Part shown: positions 50,148 to 58,766 of the stretch, piece by piece
How the letters are laid out: each line of letters begins with the position of its first letter
How positions within the stretch are numbered: position 1 is the stretch's first letter
Assembly: GCF_024171785.1 (NCBI RefSeq)
Contig: NZ_JAMTCK010000011.1
Coordinates: forward strand, 65,896 to 129,895
Reading direction: 5' to 3'
DNA from: Goodfellowiella coeruleoviolacea
GTDB lineage: Bacteria; Actinomycetota; Actinomycetes; Mycobacteriales; Pseudonocardiaceae
DNA: 64,000 nucleotides
The notes under the pieces: model-generated
What the model was told of the DNA's origin: nothing
Seen by the model: the letters and a program-made list of their open reading frames with translations, nothing else
Databases searched by the model: none
Program-made: the position numbers and the translations under genes

Positions 50148-50985
50148 CGTCACCCCATCCGTTGCGAAGATCACCCAGAGCGCCCCAGACACCCGGGAGA
50201 AGACCGGACAAAGCTCTTAATCCTGTCCTGCCTGCCGTGTCTACCAGGAGTTCCGCAGCGCATCAAGACGGGGCATCAACTTCACACGATCGTCGCAGGC
50301 AACTAAATGACCCATCCCCCGGCACCTTTGACGCGCTTTAGCGCACCGTCCGCGAACAAAGTTTCCGCCGCTGTTGAAAATCTTCCACAACGATCATTCG
50401 GCCAGTTCGCCGACACCATGCCGTCACCATTTGGCGTAAACCTACAAATTGTCCACACAATTGTTCGCGGCGACGCGGCCAGCCGGCCGGGCACTACGGT
50501 TGGCAAAGAGTTCTCGCGTCTTTGTCGTGCCGGGCGGGCACACCGGCCCCGGACACCCGCGCCCCACCCCGCACGGGCGCCGCGGCCGCGCGGCGCGGTC
50601 ACCGGCCGCCAGCGCCCGCCCGCCACGCCACCCGCACGGTCCACTGTGGATGAGTCGGTCCCGCCGTCCCGGCGGAGGGCGGGCCGGAGGCAGCGGCGGC
50701 CACCGACGCGGTCGGCGTCGCCCGGGTCGGACGCGCCGCGCACGCCACCGCCCGCCCAGGTCGTGGGCACGCTGGCGACGAAGGACTCCGACTCGGGCGA
50801 CCGGACAGGACGGTGGGTGCCCACAACGACAACCACCCCCCGGGGCACCGGTTGTCCGCCGGTTCGGCAAGCTTTGCTCTGACTTCTATCTTTTGTAGCA
50901 GCAAGCGTGCCGCCACTGTCAAGCCCGCAGGGACCTGACGTGGCCAAGGTTGCCCAGCTCACCACCAGTAACTACCATTTTTTAA
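50148..50985. promoter_or_regulatory. 838-base divergent regulatory region, no supported gene
   Basis: This is the longest non-coding stretch of the cluster, between the leftward enediyne operon and the rightward C-methyltransferase. Its left part (50210-50470) is clearly less G+C-rich than the cluster. No frame shows a convincing protein; the open frames of 100-190 codons are Arg/Pro-rich shadows without ribosome sites. It probably carries the main promoter of the enediyne core operon and operator sites. At its right end, ACTACCATTTTTTAA runs directly into the ATG at 50986 with no ribosome site, so the rightward gene may have a leaderless transcript. Confidence 0.55.
50447..50462. promoter_or_regulatory. 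Inverted repeat AATTGT-CCAC-ACAATT
   Basis: AATTGT (50447-50452) and ACAATT (50457-50462) are complementary around CCAC; the right arm also belongs to the palindrome ACAATTGT (50457-50464). It lies about 300 bases upstream of E3. A candidate operator for one of the cluster regulators. Confidence 0.45.
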
Positions 50986-52200
50986 ATGGCAACCTCGTGC
51001 CTCGTGTGCACCGGCCCGGTCACCCAGTTCCTCGACCTGGGACGCCAGCCCCTCTCCGACGCCTTCCCCGCCCCCGGCGACGACCTGTCCCGGGAGTACT
51101 TCTTCCGGCTGGCGCTGGGCCAGTGCTCGACCTGCACCATGGTCCAACTCCTGGAGGTGCCGCCCGCCGAGCGGATGTTCCACCAGACCTACCCCTACCG
51201 CTCGGCCGGCTCCGCGGTGATGCGGGAGCACTTCGCCCGCGTCGCCGAGCTGCTGCTGGACGGGCGCACCGACCCGTTCGTGGTGGAGATCGGCAGCAAC
51301 GACGGCACGTTCCTGCGCACCGCAGCCGAGCGCGGCGTGCGGCACCTGGGCGTGGACCCGTCCGGCGACGCCGCACTGGAGGCCGCCGCGCGCGGCGTGC
51401 GGGTGCGGGTGGACTTCTTCACCGAACCCCTCGCCCGGCACGTGCTGGCCGAGCACGGTCCGGCGGACGTGGTGTTCTCCGCCAACACGGTCAGCCACGA
51501 CCCGAACGTGAACTCGATCCTGCGCGGGGTGGCCGCGCTGCTCGCGCCGGACGGGGTCTTCGTCTTCGAGGACCCCTACCTGGGCTCGGTGCTGGCCAAC
51601 ACGGCCTTCGACCAGATCATCGACGAGCACGTGCTGTTCTTCAGCGCCCGCTCGGTGGTCGGGCTGCTGCACCGGGCCGGACTGGAGCTGGTCGACGTCG
51701 AGCGACTGCCGGTCCACGGTGGACAGATCAGGTTCACCGCGGCGCACACCGGGGCACGGCCCGCGGCCGCGGCCGTGGACGAGTTGCTGGCCGAGGAGGA
51801 CGCGCTCGGCGTGCACCGGATGAGTCGGCTCCGCGAGTTCGCCGCGCGCACCGCGGACCGCCGCCGCGCGCTGGTCGCGCTGCTCAGGCGCCTGCGGGCG
51901 GAGGGCGCGCGGGTGGTGGGCTACGGCGCGACGGCCAAGAGCGCCACGGTCGCCAACTACTGCGGGCTGGGCCCCGAGCTGGTGTCGGCGGTCATCGACG
52001 CCACCCCCGCCAAGCAGGGCCGGCTCACGCCGGGAACGCACATCCCGGTGCTCCCTCCCGAGGCGTTCGGGCCGGGCACGGCCGACTACGCGCTGCTGTT
52101 CGCCTGGAACCACGCCGAGGAGATCATGGCCAAGGAGCGCGCCTTCGCCGAGGCCGGCGGGCGCTGGGTGCGCTACGTGCCGGAGGTCAGCGTCGACTGA
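50986..52200 (+). CDS. NDP-hexose C-3 methyltransferase (TylC3-like)
   Basis: A 404-residue SAM methyltransferase. The N-terminal CLVCTGPVTQFLDLGRQPLS with a second CSTC pair makes the zinc-binding head of the TylC3/EvaC group; VVEIGSNDGTFLRTAAERG is the SAM motif; EHVLFFSARSVVGLLHRAGL and VVGYGATAKSATVANYCGLG are diagnostic for sugar C-methyltransferases. It adds a methyl to C-3 of an NDP-4-keto sugar, giving a branched sugar. This sits uneasily with a 3-deoxygenated forosamine-like sugar, which suggests a second sugar in the product. The ATG has no ribosome site. Its end overlaps the convergent membrane gene by 28 bases. Confidence 0.9.
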   Translation: MATSCLVCTGPVTQFLDLGRQPLSDAFPAPGDDLSREYFFRLALGQCSTCTMVQLLEVPPAERMFHQTYPYRSAGSAVMREHFARVAELLLDGRTDPFVVEIGSNDGTFLRTAAERGVRHLGVDPSGDAALEAAARGVRVRVDFFTEPLARHVLAEHGPADVVFSANTVSHDPNVNSILRGVAALLAPDGVFVFEDPYLGSVLANTAFDQIIDEHVLFFSARSVVGLLHRAGLELVDVERLPVHGGQIRFTAAHTGARPAAAAVDELLAEEDALGVHRMSRLREFAARTADRRRALVALLRRLRAEGARVVGYGATAKSATVANYCGLGPELVSAVIDATPAKQGRLTPGTHIPVLPPEAFGPGTADYALLFAWNHAEEIMAKERAFAEAGGRWVRYVPEVSVD

Positions 52201-52850
52201 GCGGTGTGCTCGCCCGCCGCCACGAACCCGGGCACCGCCGCGACCACCGCCACGGCCACCGCGAACGCCGTCACCGCGACGAGGCGCACGGCGATCCGGC
52301 CCACCGGGGCACTGAGCGCGAACCACGCCAGCGCGGCCACCCAGGCCAGCGCGCTGGACCGGAGCACCCCACCGGCCCAGTCACCCGCCACCAACTCGCC
52401 GAGGGCCGCCGGGGCGGTGCCGACGACCAGCGCGCCCACACCGACGGTGGCCGGCAGCAGGCGCGCCGCCGCGCTCCACGCCCAGGCGTGCAGCGGCAGC
52501 ACGGCCAGCGCGCCGGTGGCGAGCACCACGGGCAGCAGCACGACGCGCGGGTCGAGCCGGTCGACCCGGGTGGGCGCGAGGGCGAGTTCACCCACCACGG
52601 CCGTGGCGGCGGCCGACACGGCGAGCACGCGCGTGCGCGGGCCGAGTTCGCCCGCGAACGGCCGCAGCAGCGCGACCGCGGCGACCACGACCAGCGCGGC
52701 CACCGTGAGCAGGCGCAGCCACACCCCGCCCAGCGACGCCGGACCGCCCGCGTCGACGCCGTGGTGCTGCGCGGCGGCGGTGCCGGCGGAGCACACCAGG
52801 AGCACGGGCACGACCAAGAACGGGAAGCACCACCGGACACCGCGGCCCAT
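52173..52850 (-). CDS. Seven-TM membrane protein (paralogue of the N-terminal part of 20425-21981)
   Basis: A 225-residue protein made almost wholly of hydrophobic helices: WCFPFLVVPVLLVCSAGTAA, WLRLLTVAALVVVAAVALLR, VLAVSAAATAVVGELALA, VVLLPVVLATGALAVLPLH and three more. A HHG motif follows the first segment. It aligns with the helical part of the 518-residue protein at 20.4 kb but lacks its soluble domain. Function not recognised. It stands divergent from the TldD gene across a short A+T-rich promoter region. Confidence 0.6.
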   Translation of the reverse strand: MGRGVRWCFPFLVVPVLLVCSAGTAAAQHHGVDAGGPASLGGVWLRLLTVAALVVVAAVALLRPFAGELGPRTRVLAVSAAATAVVGELALAPTRVDRLDPRVVLLPVVLATGALAVLPLHAWAWSAAARLLPATVGVGALVVGTAPAALGELVAGDWAGGVLRSSALAWVAALAWFALSAPVGRIAVRLVAVTAFAVAVAVVAAVPGFVAAGEHTAQSTLTSGT

Positions 52851-52871
52851 CGCACCCTGCCTTTCCCCGAG

Positions 52872-52902
52872 CACATTTGCTTTACTTTGAGATAGTAGGC
52901 TC
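52872..52902. promoter_or_regulatory. Divergent promoter between membrane protein and TldD genes
   Basis: ATTTGCTTTACTTTGAGATA (52875-52894) then GTAGGC: GATAGTA rightward, TACTATC leftward, in the only A+T-rich part of the 84-base gap. TACTTT and GATAGT are possible -10 boxes. Similar to the elements at 4.2 and 25.8 kb. Confidence 0.5.
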
Positions 52903-52934
52903 GATCGGGTCGGGCCGGAGCGAGGTGGTGCGGG

Positions 52935-54422
52935 TTGAACCAGGAGTTTGTCGCCCTTCCGTTGCGCCGACTGGCCGACGCCGCACTCGACCGGGCCCGG
53001 CGTCCCGGCGTCCGGCACGCCGCCGTGCAGGTCATCCGCACCAGGCACGGCCACCTGCTGCTGCGCAACGGCAGCACCACCGCCACGGCCGACACCGAGC
53101 GGACCGCGCTCTCGGTCCGCGTGCTCACCGACCGCGGACACGGGTTCGCGGCCACCTCCGAACTCACCGCCGAGGCCGCCGCCACCACCGCGGAACACGC
53201 CTGGCAGGTCGCGCGGGCGTGCCAGCCGCTGGGCGGCGGCGTGGTGTTCGCCGACGAGCCGGTGCACGCCGACGCCCTGTGGTGCTCCGCCTACCAGGTC
53301 AACCCGTTCGACGTGCCCGAACCCGAGCGGGCCGCGGTGCTCGCCGGGTGGAGCCGGGACCTGCTCGCCGCGCCGCACGTGTCCTCCGTGCTCGCCAAGC
53401 TCACCGCCGTGCAGGAGAACCGCTTCTACGCCGACCTCGCCGGCACGACCACCACCCAGCAGCGCGTGCGCGTGCACCCGCAGGTGCTGGCGGCCGGAGA
53501 ACACCCGCGCACCGGCGCGGTGGCGACACTGCGCTCCCTGGGCCCGCCCACCGCACGCGGCTGGGAGTACCTCGGCGGCACGGGCTGGGACTGGGCCGGC
53601 GAGATCGCCGCGATGCCCGAACACCTGGCCGCGAAGCTCGCCGCGCGGCCGGTGCGCCCCGGCAACTACGACCTCGTGCTGGACGCCTCGAACCTCTGGC
53701 TCACCGTGCACGAGACCGTCGGCCACGCCACCGAACTGGACCGCGCGCTCGGACACGAGATGTCCTACGCCGGCACCACCTTCGCCACCCCGGAACTGCG
53801 CGGCAGACTGCGCTACGGCTCCGAACTGATGACCGTCACCGCCGACCGCACCGCACCGCACGGCATGGCCACCGTCGGCTTCGACGACGAGGGCGTGGCC
53901 GCCCAGTCGTGGCCGCTGATCGAACGCGGCGTGCTCACCGGATTCCAGACCGACCGGTCCACCGCGGCCGCCATCGGCGCCACCCGCTCCACCGGATGCG
54001 CGTTCGCCGAGTCGTCCTCACACGTCCCGCTGCCGCGCATGCCCAACGTCTCACTGCAACCGTCACCGCTCCCGTGCAACACCCAGGACCTCATCGCCGG
54101 CGTCGCGGACGGCCTGTACCTGGCGGGCTCGGCGAGCTGGTCGATCGACTCGCGCCGGGAGAACTTCCAGTTCACCGCGCAGCGCTGCCACCGCATCCGA
54201 GCGGGACGATTGGCCGAACCGGTCTCCGGCGCCGCCTACCAGTCGTCCACAACAGACTTCTGGCGCTCACTGGCCGGCCTGGGCGACGCCAGCACGGTCA
54301 CCTCCTTCGGCGCGGACTTCTGCGGCAAGGGCCGCCCCGCGCAGGCGGCGGCCGCCAGCCACGCGGTGCCCTCAGCCCTGTTCCACGGCGTGTCCGTGCT
54401 GCACGTCGGCGGTGCCACGTGA
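52935..54422 (+). CDS. tldD: TldD-like metalloprotease subunit
   Basis: A 495-residue protein of the TldD family: WLTVHETVGHATELDRALGH carries HETVGH with His259, Glu260 and His264 as zinc ligands and base. The C-terminal part ends with family-type segments (NTQDLIAGVADGLYLAGSAS, FQFTAQRCHRI). TldD with TldE/PmbA forms a heterodimeric protease that degrades unfolded or leader peptides, as in microcin B17 maturation. TTG 52935 has GAGGTGG upstream. It overlaps TldE by 4 bases. Confidence 0.9.
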   Translation: MNQEFVALPLRRLADAALDRARRPGVRHAAVQVIRTRHGHLLLRNGSTTATADTERTALSVRVLTDRGHGFAATSELTAEAAATTAEHAWQVARACQPLGGGVVFADEPVHADALWCSAYQVNPFDVPEPERAAVLAGWSRDLLAAPHVSSVLAKLTAVQENRFYADLAGTTTTQQRVRVHPQVLAAGEHPRTGAVATLRSLGPPTARGWEYLGGTGWDWAGEIAAMPEHLAAKLAARPVRPGNYDLVLDASNLWLTVHETVGHATELDRALGHEMSYAGTTFATPELRGRLRYGSELMTVTADRTAPHGMATVGFDDEGVAAQSWPLIERGVLTGFQTDRSTAAAIGATRSTGCAFAESSSHVPLPRMPNVSLQPSPLPCNTQDLIAGVADGLYLAGSASWSIDSRRENFQFTAQRCHRIRAGRLAEPVSGAAYQSSTTDFWRSLAGLGDASTVTSFGADFCGKGRPAQAAAASHAVPSALFHGVSVLHVGGAT

Positions 54423-55783
54423 TCCCCGCGCACGAGGTGGTGGAGCGCGCCCTGGCCGAGGCACGCCCCGGGGACGGAGTGGTGGCGGTCGTGGACGAGA
54501 CGGTGCGCTCGCACCTGCGCTGGGTGGGTGCCACGGCGACCAGCGCCGCGCACGTGCTCGACCGCAGGGTGCACCTGGCCGTGCTGACCGCACGCGGCAC
54601 GGCCGGAGTCGTGTCGGCCAGCGGCGCCGTGGACGCGGCCGCGGTGCACGACCTGGTGGCGGCCGCGGCACGGGCGGCCCGGCGACCGGACGCCGAAGCC
54701 GACCTGCCCCCGCTGGTGCCCGCCGACCAGCCCGAGGCACCGCACTGGCGCGACCCGGCCGCGACCGCACCACCAGCCGCACTCACCGGGCTGGCCACCG
54801 ACGCGGCCGAGGCCGCGCGCTGCCGCGCGCCACGCGGCCGGGTGCTGCACGGCTACGCCGAGCACGAGGTGCGCACCACCTGGGTCGGCAGCACCACCGG
54901 CCTGCGGCTGCGACACGTGCAACCGACCGCCCTGATCGATGTGACCGCACGCGACGAACACCTCGCGGCGTCGAGTTGGGCGGGCGCGGAGGTGGACGAC
55001 CCGACACAGTTCGACCTGCCCGCGCTGCTCACCGGACTGGACCAGCGACTGGACTGGAGCGCCCGCCGCACACCACTGCGCCCCGGCCGCTACGAAGTGC
55101 TGCTGCCACCCTCCTGCACGGCCGACCTGATGCGCCAGCTCTACTGGTCGGCGGGCGCACGCGACGCGCAGGACGGCCGCAGCCCGTTCAGCGGGCGGCT
55201 CGGCGACCGGCTCAGCGGCCTGCCCCTGACCCTGCGCAGCGATCCGGGCGAACCAGGCCTGGCCTGCGACCCGTTCGTCGTCGCCCGCACCTCCGGCGCG
55301 GACACCTCCGTGTCGGACAACGGTCTGGCGCTGCGCCCGACGTCCTGGATCACCGACGGGGTGCTCACCGCCCTGGTGCACACCCGTGCGTCCGCGAACC
55401 GGGCAGGCACTCCGGTGACGCCGCGCATCGGCAACCTGATCCTCGACGGCCCACCCGGCGGACCGTCCCTGCCCGAGCTGATCGCGTCCACAGTGGACGG
55501 CCTGCTGCTCACCTCGCTCTGGTACCTCAGGGACGTGGATCCGCGCACGCTCCTGCTGACCGGTGTCACCAGGGACGGCGTGCACCTGGTGCGCGACGGG
55601 GAAGTGGTGGCCGCGGTGGACGACTTCCGGTTCAACGACAGCCCGGTGCGGTTGCTGGACCGCATCACCGAGGTGGGGTCGACCACCGCCGCACTGGCCA
55701 GGGAATGGGACGACGAACGCACCCGCACCGCCATGCCACCACTGCGGGTGGCCGACTTCGCCGCGGTGAGTCCAGCGGCGTGA
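54419..55783 (+). CDS. tldE: TldE/PmbA-like protease partner
   Basis: A 454-residue partner of the upstream TldD, lacking a zinc motif as expected: HEVVERALAEARPGDGVVAV, DNGLALRPTSWITDGVLTAL, TPRIGNLILDGPPGG and LLLTGVTRDGVHLVRDGEVV. Its GTG overlaps the TldD stop (GTGA). The pair is followed by a methyltransferase and a small open frame. Their role in an enediyne cluster is not established: peptide processing or clearance of damaged proteins are options. Confidence 0.88.
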   Translation: MIPAHEVVERALAEARPGDGVVAVVDETVRSHLRWVGATATSAAHVLDRRVHLAVLTARGTAGVVSASGAVDAAAVHDLVAAAARAARRPDAEADLPPLVPADQPEAPHWRDPAATAPPAALTGLATDAAEAARCRAPRGRVLHGYAEHEVRTTWVGSTTGLRLRHVQPTALIDVTARDEHLAASSWAGAEVDDPTQFDLPALLTGLDQRLDWSARRTPLRPGRYEVLLPPSCTADLMRQLYWSAGARDAQDGRSPFSGRLGDRLSGLPLTLRSDPGEPGLACDPFVVARTSGADTSVSDNGLALRPTSWITDGVLTALVHTRASANRAGTPVTPRIGNLILDGPPGGPSLPELIASTVDGLLLTSLWYLRDVDPRTLLLTGVTRDGVHLVRDGEVVAAVDDFRFNDSPVRLLDRITEVGSTTAALAREWDDERTRTAMPPLRVADFAAVSPAA

Positions 55784-55802
55784 CAACCGGAGGAGGACGG
55801 GC

Positions 55803-56429
55803 GTGACCACCACACGCGACGCCGAAACCACCGACCGCACCGACCACGTGCTGGCGCTGCTCGGCGACGTGCGCGACCGAACCGTGCTCGACCTCGGCTG
55901 CGGCGACCTGGACGTGGCCCGGAACGTGGCCGCGCACGCCCGCGGCTACACGGGTCTGGCCGCCGACAACGCGATCACCACCCAGACCCGCGCCGCACTG
56001 CGCTCCCACCCGGCCGAGGTGCGCACCACCGACCTGGACCGCTGGTGGGGCGAGAACCTGGGCACCTTCGACCTGGTGGTCTCGGTCACCGCCCCGCAGC
56101 ACGTGCGCAACCTGGCCCGCCTGCTGGAAACCCTGCACCACCACGTGGTGCCCGGCGGCCGGTTCGTGTTCCAGGTCGACCACCCGTCCACCACCGCCGG
56201 CCCGGCCGGCTACTTCACTGACGGCGCACGCCCCGAACTGCCCACCTGGGCAGGCCGACCCGCCCACCACCGAAGCCTGGAAACCTACCTGCGGGACCTC
56301 CGCTACTGCGGTTTCCGACTCGACGAGTTCTCCGAGGGCAAGCCCGGCGAGGTCGGTTTCCGCACACCAACAGCCGCCCCGCCGCACAATCCCCGCTGGG
56401 CCCTCTTCCGCTGCGTCCGCACCCCGTGA
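55803..56429 (+). CDS. SAM-dependent methyltransferase
   Basis: A 208-residue class I methyltransferase: VLDLGCGDLDVARNVAAHAR, FDLVVSVTAPQHVRNLARLL, VVPGGRFVFQVDHPSTTA. Rather short and with a VDHP segment after motif III, like the UbiE/MenG-related small-molecule enzymes. GTG 55803 follows GGAGGAGG, 20 bases after TldE, so it is in the same operon. Substrate unknown. Confidence 0.78.
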   Translation: MTTTRDAETTDRTDHVLALLGDVRDRTVLDLGCGDLDVARNVAAHARGYTGLAADNAITTQTRAALRSHPAEVRTTDLDRWWGENLGTFDLVVSVTAPQHVRNLARLLETLHHHVVPGGRFVFQVDHPSTTAGPAGYFTDGARPELPTWAGRPAHHRSLETYLRDLRYCGFRLDEFSEGKPGEVGFRTPTAAPPHNPRWALFRCVRTP

Positions 56430-56451
56430 CCCCACATCCCGGAGAACCCCA

Positions 56452-56589
56452 GTGTCACCCGACGACGAAATCTCCTACCTGCACCGGTTGACCGCCCCGC
56501 CGCCCACCACCCCGGACACGCACCAGGTGCCCGACCAGCAGCCGCGCCCGCCAACCACCGCGCGTGCGCAAGACGATCCCGGCCGATGA
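56452..56589 (+). CDS. Small open frame of 45 codons after the TldD/TldE/methyltransferase genes
   Basis: GTG at 56452 with GGAGAA about 6 bases upstream and 22 bases after the methyltransferase stop; stop TGA 56587-56589. The peptide starts VSPDDEISYLHRL and continues Pro/Thr/Arg-rich without Cys. It ends the rightward operon. It could be an expressed peptide processed by TldD/TldE or chance. No homologue recognised. Confidence 0.3.
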   Translation: MSPDDEISYLHRLTAPPPTTPDTHQVPDQQPRPPTTARAQDDPGR

Positions 56590-56716
56590 GTCAACACCCC
56601 GCTCGGTGATCAACCAGACCACGCCCGCCCCCGACATCGGGATCAGCACCCCCCTGCCACGGCAGACCCCGCACGGCTGCTCGCGGAACTCCCCGCCCCG
56701 GCTACCGGCCGTCGAC

Positions 56717-57325
56717 CTACCCCACGCCGACACCCGCCGCGCGGTCTCCCCCACCACCGGTGCCCACCCGACCCAGTTCGACCAACAGCGAAGGGCACAC
56801 GGCCAACACGAACCGCTCCAGCAGGAAGTTCAACCACAGCGTGGTCAGAGCGGCCTGCCCCGCGGCGGACCCCACGCCCGGCGCGGTCCGACCCCCGCCG
56901 GCCCGCGCGCTGAACAGGAACCGGGCCAGGCCCAACACCATCAGCCAGTCGTCGACCTCCACGAGATCGAGATAGGCCGATTCCGCGCCACCCCACCGGC
57001 CGAGCACCCGCTCGGTCGCGGCCAGCGCACCGGCCCGCAGTGCCGGCAGGTGGCGCTGCCGGAACCAGTCGGCGTGGGCGGAGTCGGTGTAGGCGTTGGG
57101 AAACATCCGGCGCAACACCTCATCGGCCGTGGCCGGACGGCGCAGCCGCCAGCCGCGCCGCTCCTCGGGCAACCGCCCGTCCCGCAGCAACCGAGCCAGC
57201 CGCTCCAGCACGTCTCGCAGGGTGACCGCGACGTTGCCGGACATCCGCAACACCACACCGTCACCAGCCCTGACCACATCGCCGTGGTCAGCGTCCGGAA
57301 CCCGCGCGTACTCGCCCGCCTCCAT
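56717..57325 (-). CDS. DUF2017 family protein
   Basis: A 202-residue helical protein with LRMSGNVAVTLRDVLERLA, RRMFPNAYTDSAHADWFRQR and a TTLWLNFLLERFVLAVC-type C-terminal helix. In Actinobacteria DUF2017 genes commonly follow clpS, as here: its ATG overlaps the ClpS stop by one base (TGATG). Function unknown. This pair probably marks ordinary chromosome at the right cluster edge. Confidence 0.82.
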   Translation of the reverse strand: MEAGEYARVPDADHGDVVRAGDGVVLRMSGNVAVTLRDVLERLARLLRDGRLPEERRGWRLRRPATADEVLRRMFPNAYTDSAHADWFRQRHLPALRAGALAATERVLGRWGGAESAYLDLVEVDDWLMVLGLARFLFSARAGGGRTAPGVGSAAGQAALTTLWLNFLLERFVLAVCPSLLVELGRVGTGGGGDRAAGVGVG

Positions 57326-57576
57326 CAGGACGACCCCCACACCAGACCGTGCAACCCGAAGGACTGCAGGCGGACGGCGAGCTGTTCAGCCTCGGCCAGC
57401 TCAGCGAACCGGGCGACCTCGGCCGACCCCTGCTCGTGCACGCGCAGCATCGTCCACGCGGCGTCGTCGGGCGACAGACCGGCCACGTGCCGCAGCAGAT
57501 AGGTCACGGTCACCATGGTGTTGACGTCGTCGTCGAGCACGACAACCCGCCAGCCTGCCTGATCAACCACGCCCAC
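57325..57576 (-). CDS. clpS: ClpS adaptor protein
   Basis: An 83-residue ClpS: WRVVVLDDDVNTMVTVTYLL, then MLRVHEQGSAEVARFAELAE, with the DDDVNT and VHxxG residues that bind N-degron residues and Clp ATPases. It delivers N-end-rule substrates to ClpCP/ClpAP. It lacks the usual N-terminal extension before the core. The GTG (57576 or 57570) has no clear ribosome site; TAGGGT just upstream suggests a possible leaderless transcript. Confidence 0.87.
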   Translation of the reverse strand: MGVVDQAGWRVVVLDDDVNTMVTVTYLLRHVAGLSPDDAAWTMLRVHEQGSAEVARFAELAEAEQLAVRLQSFGLHGLVWGSS

Positions 57577-57598
57577 ACCCTAGGGCGCGCTGACCCGG

Positions 57599-58126
57599 TC
57601 AGCTGACCAGGGTCGCCGGGCCGAGCCGCAGCAGCCCGTCATCCAGCGGGACGCACCGCATCCCACCGCGGCCGCGAAGCGCCCGGAACGCTCCTGGCGC
57701 GAGCACGGCGTCCATCCACGCGCACGGGTTCGCCGGACGCCACGCCTTGAACCGCACCGGGCCGGCACCGGAATCCAGGCTGATGATGTCGTGCCGGGCC
57801 AGTCCGTCCACATCGAACCCGCGCAGCACGATGTTGCGCCGCACGGCCAGCGGACTGACAGCGGCGTCCAGGCCGAGCCCCGCCGCGACGTTCTCCAGCG
57901 ACTCCACGGCGAAGAGCGTCACGGCGGCCAGGCGGTGCGCGGCCTGGTTGAAGTAGCGGTCACCCACCAGGCCGAGGCCCGCGCGGACCACCACGTGGTC
58001 GCGCGAGACCGGCTCCGGATCGGGCCGCGGCCCATCACCCGGCCGCCCCTCGAAGGCGTGCACCGGCGACACGTGCAACGCCACGATCTCCACCACCGCG
58101 GTGCTCAACGCTCGCCCAGCCGCCAT
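57599..58126 (-). CDS. MOSC-domain protein
   Basis: A 175-residue protein with MOSC-family segments: [50 protein letters not shown] and [24 protein letters not shown] domains bind sulfur-carrying molybdenum-cofactor-related groups and a conserved Cys (NPC) carries sulfur. Probably housekeeping. The ATG at 58126 overlaps the msrA stop by 22 bases; GTG 58096 is a reasonable shorter start. Confidence 0.82.
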   Translation of the reverse strand: MAAGRALSTAVVEIVALHVSPVHAFEGRPGDGPRPDPEPVSRDHVVVRAGLGLVGDRYFNQAAHRLAAVTLFAVESLENVAAGLGLDAAVSPLAVRRNIVLRGFDVDGLARHDIISLDSGAGPVRFKAWRPANPCAWMDAVLAPGAFRALRGRGGMRCVPLDDGLLRLGPATLVS

Positions 58127-58608
58127 TCCGGCCTGACGTAGTGGCAGGTGTAGCCGTTCGGGTAGCGCTCAAGGTAGTCCTGGTGCTCCGGCTCGGCCTC
58201 CCAGAAGTCACCCAGCGGACTGACCTCGGTGACGACCGCACCCGGCCACTTGCCGGACGCGTTCACGTCGGCGATGGTCGCCTCCGCGACCTTCCGCTGC
58301 TCCTCGCCGTCGTAGAAGATCGCCGAGCGGTAGCTGGCACCGATGTCGTTGCCCTGGCGGTTGCGCGTGGTCGGGTCGTGGATCTGGAAGAAGAACTCCA
58401 GGATCTGCCGGTAGCTCAGCCGCTGCGGGTCGAAGATGATCTCGATGGCCTCGGCGTGGTTGCCGTGGTTGCGGTACGTCGCGTGGGCGACCTCACCGCC
58501 CGTGTACCCCACCCGCGTGGCGATGACGCCCGGGTGCCGGCGGAACAGGTCCTGCATGCCCCAGAAGCACCCGCCCGCCAGCACCGCCTTCTCGGTCACA
58601 GTGGTCAC
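58105..58608 (-). CDS. msrA: Peptide methionine sulfoxide reductase A
   Basis: A 167-residue Msr[21 protein letters not shown] holds the catalytic Cys in [25 protein letters not shown] and [19 protein letters not shown] follow as expected. It reduces S-methionine sulfoxide in oxidised proteins. GTG 58608 is chosen from GGAG 8 bases upstream. Transcribed with the MOSC gene. Outside the cluster by function. Confidence 0.93.
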   Translation of the reverse strand: MTTVTEKAVLAGGCFWGMQDLFRRHPGVIATRVGYTGGEVAHATYRNHGNHAEAIEIIFDPQRLSYRQILEFFFQIHDPTTRNRQGNDIGASYRSAIFYDGEEQRKVAEATIADVNASGKWPGAVVTEVSPLGDFWEAEPEHQDYLERYPNGYTCHYVRPEWRLGER

Positions 58609-58766
58609 GTGGTCACTCCGCTCTCGCACTGGTCGATGTCCACCACCTTGAACGCTCGCGCGCCCCGACGTCATCCCAACCCGACTGGGATCAGCGCACG
58701 CGGCGGCAGCAGCGGGTGACCCCCTGGTCGGCTCCGCGCCGACCTCGGCGCGACCCGCGCGACCCG

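Noticed and set aside
50307-50965. Open frames of 100-220 codons on both strands in the large control region
   Set aside because: No ribosome sites, Arg/Pro/Gly-rich, mutually overlapping and without family resemblance.
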